From contig CALMKX010000013.1 in NCBI GenBank assembly GCA_937867335.1, positions 1 through 36,768 on the forward strand: a DNA stretch of 36,768 nt. The letters run 5' to 3'. The translations under genes were made by a program, and so were the position numbers. The notes under the pieces are model-generated. The model did no database searches. It had not been told where the DNA came from and worked only from the letters and a program-made list of their open reading frames with translations. This document shows, in pieces, positions 8,210 through 15,596 of the stretch; within the stretch, counting starts at the first letter, position 1, and each line of letters starts with the position of its first letter. The DNA is from an uncultured Acidobacteriota bacterium (GTDB taxonomy: Bacteria; Acidobacteriota; Thermoanaerobaculia; Multivoradales; SZUA-115).

Positions 8210-8839
8210 ATGAGCCAGTTCGCCGCCGACACACTCGCTACCTTGCCGCCGAGCTTCTTCGACCGGCCGGCGAGCGAGGTGGCTCGGGCTCTCCTCGGCC
8301 GATACCTGGTACGGGAGCTCGAGGGCGAGCGGCTGGTGCTACGCGTGGTCGAGACCGAGGCCTACCTCGGCATGGAGGATCGCGCAAGCCACGCCTGGGC
8401 TGGGAGGCGAACCCCGCGCAACGAGAGCCTGTACCTGCCGCCCGGCCACGCCTACGTGTATTTCATCTACGGCATGCACTTCTGCCTGAACGTGACGACG
8501 GGACCTGTGGGGGCTGGAGGGGCAGTGCTCTTCCGAGCCGGTGAGCCGCTCCTGGGTGAGGAGACGATGGCCCGACTGCGGGGCCTTGTGGGTCGGCCGA
8601 AGCCGGGCGCGGTCGCCGGCGGGCCTGGGAAGCTGGCGCGGGCCTTGGGGGTGGATCGAGCACTGGATGGGTCGAGGCTCGCCTGCGGTGAGCTCTGGCT
8701 GGCCGAGGGGAGCGAGGTGCCAGCCGAACAGCTCGTGGTGGGGCCGCGAGTGGGGATCGACTACGCCGGCGAGGCGGTAGGTTGGCCGCTGAGGTTCGCG
8801 GAGAGGGCCAACCGGCACGTCTCGCGACCCCGCCTCTGA
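8210..8839 (+). CDS. 3-methyladenine DNA glycosylase (AAG/MPG family)
   Basis: This base-excision repair enzyme removes alkylated purines. The 209-aa length is typical of bacterial AAG-type enzymes. Family motifs are clear: ALLGRYLVR at about 27-35, VETEAYLG at about 47-54 (containing the catalytic Glu), YVYFIYGMHFCLNV, and GGPGKLARALG in the C-terminal third. The start ATG at 8210 precedes a normal N-terminus. It is a single gene, divergent from the YHS gene and convergent with the glycosyltransferase gene. A degenerate copy of the 17-bp motif lies in its 3' part, where it encodes EVPAEQ. Confidence 0.95.
   Translation: MSQFAADTLATLPPSFFDRPASEVARALLGRYLVRELEGERLVLRVVETEAYLGMEDRASHAWAGRRTPRNESLYLPPGHAYVYFIYGMHFCLNVTTGPVGAGGAVLFRAGEPLLGEETMARLRGLVGRPKPGAVAGGPGKLARALGVDRALDGSRLACGELWLAEGSEVPAEQLVVGPRVGIDYAGEAVGWPLRFAERANRHVSRPRL
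8715..8731 (+). repeat. 17-bp dispersed motif, copy 2 (degenerate)
   Basis: It reads AGGTGCCAGCCGAACAG, identical to the consensus over the first 13 bases. It lies within the glycosylase coding region, so it could be an eroded copy or chance. Confidence 0.45.
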
Positions 8840-8853
8840 CCCCGACCTCCGCA

Positions 8854-8870
8854 AGGTGCCAGCCGATTCG
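8854..8870 (+). repeat. 17-bp dispersed motif, copy 3 (exact, intergenic)
   Basis: An exact AGGTGCCAGCCGATTCG lies in the 42-base gap between the convergent glycosylase and glycosyltransferase genes. It is the only copy outside coding DNA. Confidence 0.8.
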
Positions 8871-8881
8871 CCAGCGGCGAC

Positions 8882-10060
8882 TCAGCGGGAGCCGGCTCTT
8901 CGCTGGACTTCCTGATAGACCTTTTCCATCTGCTCGGCGACGGCTGCCCAGGTGAAGCGCCGGCGCACGAGCTCGGCGCCTCGCCGGCCCATCTGAGCCG
9001 CCTGGTCAGGATCCGCCAACAGGCCCCGCAGCGCGCGAGCCAGGGTTGACGAATCGGCTGGCACCACGAGACCCGCTCTCGCTTGGAGGACTTCCGAGGC
9101 CAGGCCGACTTCCGGACTGAGAACGACCGGTCGCCCCGCGCCCATCGCCTCCAGCACGACGTTGCCGAAGTTCTCCGAAAGGGACGGCAGGACGAGCGCC
9201 GCGCAGCGGGCCAGGAGGGCGGCCTTGTCGGCCCCCGACACCGGTCCGGGGAGGCGTAGCCTGTGGGCCACGCCAAGGCTCTGGGCTTGGCGGCTCAAGG
9301 CTGGCGCCAGCCCTTCTTCGTCGTTGCCGGCGAGGACCAGGGTGCCGTCTCCAAGCTCCGCCAGGGCGGCGATCACCCGGTCGAGCCCCTTTTTCCAGGA
9401 GATCCGACCGAGACAGAGGAAGAACGGGCCCAGGCGAACGAGTTCGTCTACGGCGGGAGAGAGCGCGGCATCGGGACGGTCCTCGAGCTCGGCCAAGTCG
9501 ATGCCGTTGGGCACCACGAAGAGCTCCGGCAGGTGCCAGCCGAATCGTCGGGCTTCGGCCGCTTCGAGCTCGCTGGTCACATGGAGGCCGGCGGCACGCT
9601 CGAGGAGAGGCCGGTCCACCGCGGCGAGCCACAACCGCTTGCGCCATCGTCCCCGCTGGCGGATCAGGTCTTGGACCAGCATGCCCCGCGGGGCCACCAG
9701 GTAGGGGACCCGCGCCAGCCGGGCGGCACGGCCGGCCGCGGCGGGAGGCCAGAGAAAGAGAGAGTGGAGGTGGGCGACATCCTGCCGAGGCATCTCCTGG
9801 GCGAGGGCCGCGGCCATCGTGGGGGAGCGGTAGAGCCGCCGAGAGAGGCGCGTGGGGAAATAGCGGACCGCAACGCCGTCGAGGTCGACCGGCCGGGCGA
9901 GTGGAACCTCGAGGTCTTCGTGCGCATGGACGTTGGTGGTGAAGACGGAGACTTCGTGGCCCCTCGCCACCAGCGCTTTGGCCAGACCGTGGATGGCGAA
10001 GATCGGCCCGCCGTGCCGCCAGGCCGGCAAATAAGTCGGGACGACGTGGAGGATTCGCAA
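8882..10060 (-). CDS. Glycosyltransferase, family 4 type (GT-B fold)
   Basis: This 392-aa protein starts with MRILHVVPTYLPAWRHGGP, the glycine-containing loop of a GT4 N-terminal Rossmann domain. The C-terminal domain begins around FFLCLGRISWKKGLDRVI. The nucleotide-sugar binding segment LPSLSENFGNVVLEAMGAGR carries the family's E-x7-E pattern. It probably adds a sugar to an exopolysaccharide, lipopolysaccharide or glycolipid on the cytoplasmic face of the membrane; donor and acceptor cannot be told. It is the last of three same-strand genes (permease, map, this gene), 29 bases after map. Two copies of the 17-bp repeat lie inside it in opposite orientations, encoding VPADSS and FGWHLP. Confidence 0.9.
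   Translation of the reverse strand: MRILHVVPTYLPAWRHGGPIFAIHGLAKALVARGHEVSVFTTNVHAHEDLEVPLARPVDLDGVAVRYFPTRLSRRLYRSPTMAAALAQEMPRQDVAHLHSLFLWPPAAAGRAARLARVPYLVAPRGMLVQDLIRQRGRWRKRLWLAAVDRPLLERAAGLHVTSELEAAEARRFGWHLPELFVVPNGIDLAELEDRPDAALSPAVDELVRLGPFFLCLGRISWKKGLDRVIAALAELGDGTLVLAGNDEEGLAPALSRQAQSLGVAHRLRLPGPVSGADKAALLARCAALVLPSLSENFGNVVLEAMGAGRPVVLSPEVGLASEVLQARAGLVVPADSSTLARALRGLLADPDQAAQMGRRGAELVRRRFTWAAVAEQMEKVYQEVQRRAGSR
9050..9066 (-). repeat. 17-bp dispersed motif, copy 4 (16/17)
   Basis: On the minus strand it reads TGGTGCCAGCCGATTCG, one mismatch at the first base. It lies in the glycosyltransferase gene. Confidence 0.75.
9531..9547 (+). repeat. 17-bp dispersed motif, copy 5 (16/17)
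   Basis: It reads AGGTGCCAGCCGAATCG, one mismatch. It lies in the same glycosyltransferase gene as copy 4, in the opposite orientation and a different codon phase. Confidence 0.75.
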
Positions 10061-10089
10061 TCGGGCCTCTCGGGGCCAGGGCTCGCGGG

Positions 10090-10839
10090 CTAGGCGCCGA
10101 GGGCGGTCAGCACGATCGGCTTGCCGCGAGTGATCACCAGGGTGTGCTCGTAGTGGGCGGAGAGGGCGCAGTCGGTGGTGCGCACGGTCCAGCCGTCGAG
10201 GGCCATGTACGAACCGCCCGAGCCGGCCGAGATGATCGGCTCGATGGTGAGCACCATGCCGGCCTCGAGTGGGCTATGGGCCTCGGGGTCGTCGAAGTTG
10301 GGTACCGTGGGCTCTTCGTGGATGCTGCGGCCGATGCCGTGGCCGCAGAGGGGAGGAATCACCGCGAAGCCCTGGCGCCGCACTTCGGTCTCCACGGTAC
10401 GCCCCACGCGGTTGACCGGGCTGCCGGCGCGGGCCACGGCGAGCGCGGCGGCGAACGCTGTGCGGGCGCAACTGGCGAGGCGCACGGCCTGGCTGGGGCG
10501 TGGCTCCACCACCACGGTACAGGCGGTGTCGGCCATGAAGCCGTCCTTCTCGACGGTGACATCCAGCTTGACGACGTCCCCCGGCTGGATCTTGCGTTCG
10601 CCCGGCACGCCGTGGACCACCTCGTCGTTCAAGCTGATGCAGGTTGCGGCGGGGAAGCGGTACACCAACTCGGGAGCGGAGCGGGCGCCCTCGCGCTCGA
10701 GCACTCCGCGGGCCAGGGCGTCGAGCTCAGCGGTGGCGATTCCCGGCTGTACGGCTCGGCGCATCACCTCGAGGGTCTCCGCGGCGATCCGCCCGGCGCG
10801 CTTGAGCCCAGAGAGCTCGGCTTCGGAACGTACGGTCAC
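10090..10839 (-). CDS. map: Methionine aminopeptidase, type I
   Basis: It removes the initiator methionine from nascent proteins using two metal ions. The protein has 249 aa, as expected for a type I enzyme without extensions. The residues that define the family are visible: H76 (VVHGVP), metal ligands D93 (VKLDVT), D104 (GFMADTA), H167 (LCGHGIGRSIHEEP), E200 (LTIEPI) and E231 (HYEHTL). The start codon is GTG at 10839. It sits between the permease and the glycosyltransferase on the same strand with short gaps (41 and 29 bases). The three are probably co-transcribed, although the functions are unrelated. Confidence 0.96.
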   Translation of the reverse strand: MTVRSEAELSGLKRAGRIAAETLEVMRRAVQPGIATAELDALARGVLEREGARSAPELVYRFPAATCISLNDEVVHGVPGERKIQPGDVVKLDVTVEKDGFMADTACTVVVEPRPSQAVRLASCARTAFAAALAVARAGSPVNRVGRTVETEVRRQGFAVIPPLCGHGIGRSIHEEPTVPNFDDPEAHSPLEAGMVLTIEPIISAGSGGSYMALDGWTVRTTDCALSAHYEHTLVITRGKPIVLTALGA

Positions 10840-10880
10840 CGGGCGAGCGTATCAGAGCCCTCCGAGCGCGGAGCGACCCT

Positions 10881-13346
10881 TCATTCGCGACTCAGAAGGC
10901 GCGCCGGCTCGATCCGCGCAGCCCGCTGGGCCGGTCCATAGGCGGAGAGCAGGGCGGCCGCAGCGAGGGCCGCCGCCACCGTGGCGAGCGCCCAGGGCTC
11001 GTGGGCCCGGATGCCGAAGAGCTGGCTCTGCAGCAAACGCCCGGCCGCGAGAGCCCCGGCGAGGCCCAGGAGAAGGCCGCGGAGCACGAGCCGAGCGGCC
11101 TCGCCGAGAACGAGGTTGAGGGCTTGGCTGGGGTTGGAGCCCAGTGCCATGCGGAGGGCGATCTCCCGCGACCTCCGGGCTACCGAGTGAGCCACCACGC
11201 TGGCAGTACCGGCCGAGGCGAGGATCAGGCCGAACAGGCCGATCCATCCGCTCACCTGGGCGTTCAATTGCTCGGCCAACAGGGCTCTCTCGAGGTTTTC
11301 GTCGAGCGGTGCCACCTCGACGGTCGCGAGGCCTTGGGTGGAGGCCGCCATGGCTTCGTCGAGCGCGTGCACCAAGGCCGCCGAGTTGCCGCTCGCGCGT
11401 ACCAGCAGGCTGGCCCGTTTCCAGGGCCGCTGGGTCCAGGAGTAGTAGGCGAGGGGGCCGATCGGCGAGCGCAGATCGAGGTAGCGGGTGTCGGCCACCA
11501 CACCCACGATGCGATAAGGGCCGCGATCGTCGGGGCGGGGGCCGCCCACCACGGTCAAGGTCTGCCCCAGGGCGCCGCGGGGAAAGAACTTCTCGGCGAA
11601 GCGCCGGTTCACCACGGCCACCCGTTCGCTGTCCGCCCGATCCTCCGGGCCGAAGGTGCGGCCGGCGACCAGCGCTGCCCCCAGCGTCTCGAGGTAGCCA
11701 GGGCCGATCGCCGCTCCATTGACTTCGATCGGCTCGGTGTTTCCGGGCAGCAGGAGCTGGTCGCCGAAGGCACCGCCGTAGAGCGGCGGCTGTGCCACGA
11801 GCCCGGTAGAGCGCACTCCAGGCAGGATGCGCACTCGCTGGACCAGATCGTCCACGCAGCGGCTCCAGGCCTCCGCCGTGGCATTGGCCCCGGGGCCGGG
11901 CTGGCCGGCGAGGTAGAACGAGGCGAGATAGAGGGAGTGGGTGTCGAAGCCCGGGTCCACCCGCCGGAGCTCCACCAGGCTGGTGGTGAGCAGCAGGGCG
12001 CCCGTGAGGAGCAGGGTGGCAAGGGCGGTCTGGAGCACGACCAGGAAGGATGCCAGGCGGGATCTCGCTCCCGCAGCGAGGACCCCGGCGGCACTTCGCA
12101 GGGACGGCAGCAGCTTGCGCGCCGAGGCGGTCGCCAGAGGAGGCAGACTCAAGAGAACCGCCGTCATCATCGTCGCGGCCAGGGCGAAGAAAGCAACGCG
12201 GTCGTCGAACCGAAGGGCGATGACCTCCTCGCCGAAGTTTCCCCGGCCGACGGGAACCGAGTGCAGAGCCGGCTCGAGGAGCTGGATGCCGAGCCAGCCG
12301 AGTGCCGTTCCGAGCAGGCCGGCGAGGGTGGCCACCAGGGCCACCTCGGAGAGCAGGCTGCGCACGAGCGACCAGCGACCCGCCCCGAGGGCGGCGGCGA
12401 CCGCGAGCTCTCGCTGCCGCTCCAGGGCGCGGGCGAGCATCAGGGTTCCCGCGTTGGCGGAGGCGAGCAGAAGCACCAGCGCCACCACGGTGGAGACCAG
12501 GGCGGCGTGCAGGGTGAGGCTGCGGTCGGTGCCGGCGTCTTCGTCCTGGCTCACCAATCGGATCAGGCGCGGCTCGGCAAGGGGAGCTTGTTGATCGAGC
12601 CCTCGGGCCACGCCTGCGAGAAAGGCTGCCGCTCCTGCGCGGCTGGCTCCCGGGGCCAGCCGGCCGTAGACGTTTCCCAGGGTGACCGAGCGCTCGCTGA
12701 GCCCTCGAGCCACGTCCTGCCAGTGGGCGAAAGGCAGGTAGATCCCGAGCGGCAGGCCCGTTGCCGCGAAGCCCGGTGGGGCCACGCCCACCACGGTGTA
12801 GGAAAACTGCCCATCGAGCAGCACGCTGCGGCCGATCACCTGACGATCGCCGGCGAAACGGCGCTGCCAGAGCCGGTAGGAAATCACCACCGCCCGTGGA
12901 GCCTCTGCCGAGTCGTCCTCGAGGCTGAGCCAGCGGCCGAGATAGGGAGCCTTGCCCAGGAGGGAGAAGTAGTCGCCTCCCACCAGCCAACCCCATTCGA
13001 AGCGGGAATCCCCGCCGGGGGTGGCCAAGGCTGATGAGAAGACCCGCGCGACCGTGAGCTCCTCGAGAGGCGGCTTGTCCGAGGAGTGGAGGGCGCGCCG
13101 GTAGTCCTGCCAATCGGGGTAGGAGAGGCCCAGGTCCGGTTCCTTGGCCGAGGCCCCCTGGAGGCGGAAGACGCGCTCCGGCTCCGGCGCGTCGAGGCCT
13201 TCCCAGAGGAGTCTCGAGACATAGGCGAAAAGCACCACGTTGGCGGCGATTCCCAGGGCCAGGGTGCCTACCATCAGCACGGCGGTCAGGGGCCGATGGA
13301 GGAGGGTGCGTCCGGCTCTGCGGAGCTCACGCCCGAGGTTCGTCAT
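10881..13346 (-). CDS. Large MacB/FtsX-type ABC transporter permease, acidobacterial ADOP-like
   Basis: This is an 821-aa inner-membrane permease with the two-module layout of the long permeases abundant in Acidobacteria. There is an N-terminal MacB_PCD-type region after the first membrane segment (TAVLMVGTLALGIAANVVLF, about 21-40). A FtsX core with three helices lies around 285-420. A second periplasmic domain covers about 490-690, and a second FtsX core closes the protein. The FtsX-associated REIALRMALGSNPSQ segment is near the end. ATG at 13346 is chosen because GGAGGG lies 7 bases upstream; the longer frame to 13502 has no such support. No ATP-binding subunit is encoded nearby, so it is an orphan here. 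Family members are predicted macrolide, lipoprotein or peptide exporters; the substrate is unknown. Confidence 0.9.
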   Translation of the reverse strand: MTNLGRELRRAGRTLLHRPLTAVLMVGTLALGIAANVVLFAYVSRLLWEGLDAPEPERVFRLQGASAKEPDLGLSYPDWQDYRRALHSSDKPPLEELTVARVFSSALATPGGDSRFEWGWLVGGDYFSLLGKAPYLGRWLSLEDDSAEAPRAVVISYRLWQRRFAGDRQVIGRSVLLDGQFSYTVVGVAPPGFAATGLPLGIYLPFAHWQDVARGLSERSVTLGNVYGRLAPGASRAGAAAFLAGVARGLDQQAPLAEPRLIRLVSQDEDAGTDRSLTLHAALVSTVVALVLLLASANAGTLMLARALERQRELAVAAALGAGRWSLVRSLLSEVALVATLAGLLGTALGWLGIQLLEPALHSVPVGRGNFGEEVIALRFDDRVAFFALAATMMTAVLLSLPPLATASARKLLPSLRSAAGVLAAGARSRLASFLVVLQTALATLLLTGALLLTTSLVELRRVDPGFDTHSLYLASFYLAGQPGPGANATAEAWSRCVDDLVQRVRILPGVRSTGLVAQPPLYGGAFGDQLLLPGNTEPIEVNGAAIGPGYLETLGAALVAGRTFGPEDRADSERVAVVNRRFAEKFFPRGALGQTLTVVGGPRPDDRGPYRIVGVVADTRYLDLRSPIGPLAYYSWTQRPWKRASLLVRASGNSAALVHALDEAMAASTQGLATVEVAPLDENLERALLAEQLNAQVSGWIGLFGLILASAGTASVVAHSVARRSREIALRMALGSNPSQALNLVLGEAARLVLRGLLLGLAGALAAGRLLQSQLFGIRAHEPWALATVAAALAAAALLSAYGPAQRAARIEPARLLSRE

Positions 13347-14001
13347 GCCGCATCCCTCCCCGACGGGGTCGAAGTGCCCGGCGTCGTTGCCGCGCGTGGG
13401 TCGTCTCGAGCAGTCTACGGGCGGCAGGGCGGTGGTGTTGGGCGGGTCGTTCTTGGGTAGTTTCTCCCCCTGTGGGAGAATGGCCAGGTAGGAAACCGCC
13501 ATCGAGAAGGGTGCCGCAGGGTGTTCCGCGGACTCGTTCGGACGCCGGCCAGGCCTCGGGAAGCCCTGCTTTCGGCAGCCGAGGCCCGCCGCGCCGCACG
13601 CTGGTCAGGAGCTCCACGCTGCTTGTCGCTCATGGCATAGGCCTTGCTCTAGTGGCACGACGTTTCCGCTCAGTGCGTTCCCAGGAAGTGCTCCGTCGGA
13701 GCTGGGCGGCCACGACAACCCGCAGCTTCAGGCGCTCGAGTCCCCAGCCCGAGTGCCTTGCTAGCTGGTCTCTTTGCCGAGGGACCGAGAGAGCGCGAGG
13801 TGGAGGGACCTCGGGATCTCGGGCTCCGAAGTGAAGCGACGAATCGGCCTCAGCGGTAGCTTGCGGTCGGCGATCCCAAAGCTGGCCGTTCAAGTTACCG
13901 CTCTTTTTTTGCTTGGCTGCCGCCACCGTAGGCCTCTCCCCGTCCGCTCTCGACTGCCCTGACAAGCTGCTATGCTGGCCGGGACAAATGGAGGCTTTGC
14001 C
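13347..14001. other. 655-base divergent intergenic region
   Basis: It lies between the divergent permease and FG-GAP genes. The open frames in it have no ribosome site or recognisable protein and look like GC-rich noise. A small hairpin, TTCTCCC (13462-13468) with GGGAGAA (13474-13480) and a 5-base loop, sits about 115 bases upstream of the permease start and may be an operator. A run of seven T lies at about 13906-13912. TATGCT at 13970-13975 could be a -10 for the FG-GAP gene, but no good -35 accompanies it. I see no RNA gene or repeat. Confidence 0.4.
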
Positions 14002-15540
14002 ATGCACTCATTTCAAAGGGTCGGGTCCGCTCTCCTTTCCACGCTCCTGGCGGCTTCCGCGATGGCGCTGCCGGCCGTTGCTGGAACTCTCTCCGTGGTG
14101 AGCCACACGCCGGCCCGGAACTCGAGCACGGCGTTGCCGGGCACCACCATCGCTGTCACCTTCAATCTGCCGCTCAATACGGCTACGGTCACTGCCACGA
14201 GCTTTCGAGCCTACGGGCGCTGGAGCGGCCCGGCCTCCGGCGCCTTCGCTTTCAGCAACGCGAATCAGACGGTCACGCTCACTCCCAATCGGCCCTTCTC
14301 GGCCGGCGAAACGGTGTTCGTCAATCTGGCCAACACGCTTCAGGCCGCCGACGGCTCGCCCTTGAGGAGCGCCGGCTACGCCTTTCTGTTCGGCATCCGC
14401 GTGCTCGGCGGCAGCGCCGAGATGGTGGAGATCGACCAGCTATCGGTTCAGACCACGGCGAGCGCCACCCGGCTTTACGGCGGTTTCGCGGCCGACTTCG
14501 ACCACGATGGCTGGCTGGACCTCGCGGGGGTGAACGAGGTCTCGCACGACCTGCGGATCCTCTTCAACCGGGACGACGGCACCGGTCTCTTCAATCCAGT
14601 ACACCTGCCGGTGACGCCGATCGGTGTCGAGGCGAGTCCGAACGAGCCGGGGGACTTCGACAACGACGGCGAGGTAGACGCGGCGATCGTCAACGCTTCG
14701 GACGGCACGGTCTCGGTGGTGCTCGGCCACGGCGACGGTAGCTTCGATCCCCAGCAGGTTCTGACCGTGGGCAGCGGCCCCCACGGCATCGCGGTGCTGG
14801 ATGTCGACGGCGACGGCGACTGGGATGTGGTGACCGGCGGCTACAACTCGAACAACATGACCCTCTACCGCAACAACGGCAGTGGCGTTTTCGGCTCCTC
14901 CTCGAGCTTCGACGCCGGGGGCAACGGCGAGTGGCCGGTGGCGGCCGGAGACATGAACAACGACGGCATCACCGACCTGGTGGTGGGCACCGCCAACGAC
15001 GCCAAGGTCCACGTGCTGACCGGCAATGGCAACGGCACCTTCACCCACGCGAGCAGCGCTGCCTCCGGCGGCTTCACCTGGATGCTCGCTCTGGGCGATG
15101 TCAACGGCGACGGCAATCTGGACGTCTCGGTGGCCAACGGCGGCGACTCGAACGGCGGCATCCTCTTGGGCAACGGCGCCGGAGGCCTCGCCGCGGCCGT
15201 CACCTATGCGATCGGCGGCAGCGCCGTGGCCACGGACCTCGGCGACCTCGACGGCGATGGGGACCTCGACTGGGTGCTGTCGAGCTTCGGCGCCGCCCGC
15301 TGGTACTTCAAGCGCAACGGGGGCAACGGCACCTTCAGCGACCTGGGCGAGATCGCTGCGCCCCAATCCGGCTCCTGCGCCGTGCTGTTCGACGCCGACA
15401 ACGACGGCGACCTCGACGCCGCCCTCTTCGACGAGCTGGCGGACACCATCCAGGTGATCCGCAACCTGGGCGGCAACCCGGTCTTCGCCGACGGCTTCGA
15501 AACCGGCAACACCAGCGCCTGGGCAGCCCAGGTGCCGTAG
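14002..15540 (+). CDS. Secreted FG-GAP/VCBS repeat protein with Ig-like N-domain and DGFETGNTSAW tail
   Basis: This 512-aa protein starts with a signal peptide (about 1-28, ending AVAG). A Big_5-like Ig domain follows (about 29-135, SHTPARNSSTALPGTTIAVT onward), then about seven FG-GAP repeats with Ca-binding-like Asp loops, such as DFDHDGWLDL, DFDNDGEVDA, DVDGDGDWDV, DMNNDGITDL, DVNGDGNLDV, DLDGDGDLDW and DADNDGDLDA. These should form a seven-bladed propeller. The last 17 residues carry FADGFETGNTSAWAAQVP-type sequence, a short conserved-looking tail that may be a sorting signal (inference). ATG at 14002 is preferred over 13972 because GGAGG lies 8 bases upstream and the signal peptide begins there. 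It is probably an extracellular or cell-surface adhesion or binding protein. Confidence 0.85.
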   Translation: MHSFQRVGSALLSTLLAASAMALPAVAGTLSVVSHTPARNSSTALPGTTIAVTFNLPLNTATVTATSFRAYGRWSGPASGAFAFSNANQTVTLTPNRPFSAGETVFVNLANTLQAADGSPLRSAGYAFLFGIRVLGGSAEMVEIDQLSVQTTASATRLYGGFAADFDHDGWLDLAGVNEVSHDLRILFNRDDGTGLFNPVHLPVTPIGVEASPNEPGDFDNDGEVDAAIVNASDGTVSVVLGHGDGSFDPQQVLTVGSGPHGIAVLDVDGDGDWDVVTGGYNSNNMTLYRNNGSGVFGSSSSFDAGGNGEWPVAAGDMNNDGITDLVVGTANDAKVHVLTGNGNGTFTHASSAASGGFTWMLALGDVNGDGNLDVSVANGGDSNGGILLGNGAGGLAAAVTYAIGGSAVATDLGDLDGDGDLDWVLSSFGAARWYFKRNGGNGTFSDLGEIAAPQSGSCAVLFDADNDGDLDAALFDELADTIQVIRNLGGNPVFADGFETGNTSAWAAQVP

Positions 15541-15555
15541 ACGCTCCGATCAGCA

Positions 15556-15590
15556 GCTCCGGGGCGAGGCGCCTTGGCCCCGCCCGGAGC
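15556..15590. terminator. Stem-loop between convergent FG-GAP and sulfatase genes
   Basis: GCTCCGG (15556-15562) pairs perfectly with CCGGAGC (15584-15590). Further GC pairing (GGCG with CGCC and CCTTGG-region bases) extends the hairpin. There is no T-run. Its position 16 bases after one stop and 7 before the other suits a shared transcript end. Confidence 0.55.
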
Positions 15591-15596
15591 ACGGCC

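Noticed and set aside
13472-13834. 120-codon open frame in the permease/FG-GAP gap
   Set aside because: Arg/Ser-rich low-information sequence without a ribosome site, overlapping an antisense frame of similar quality.
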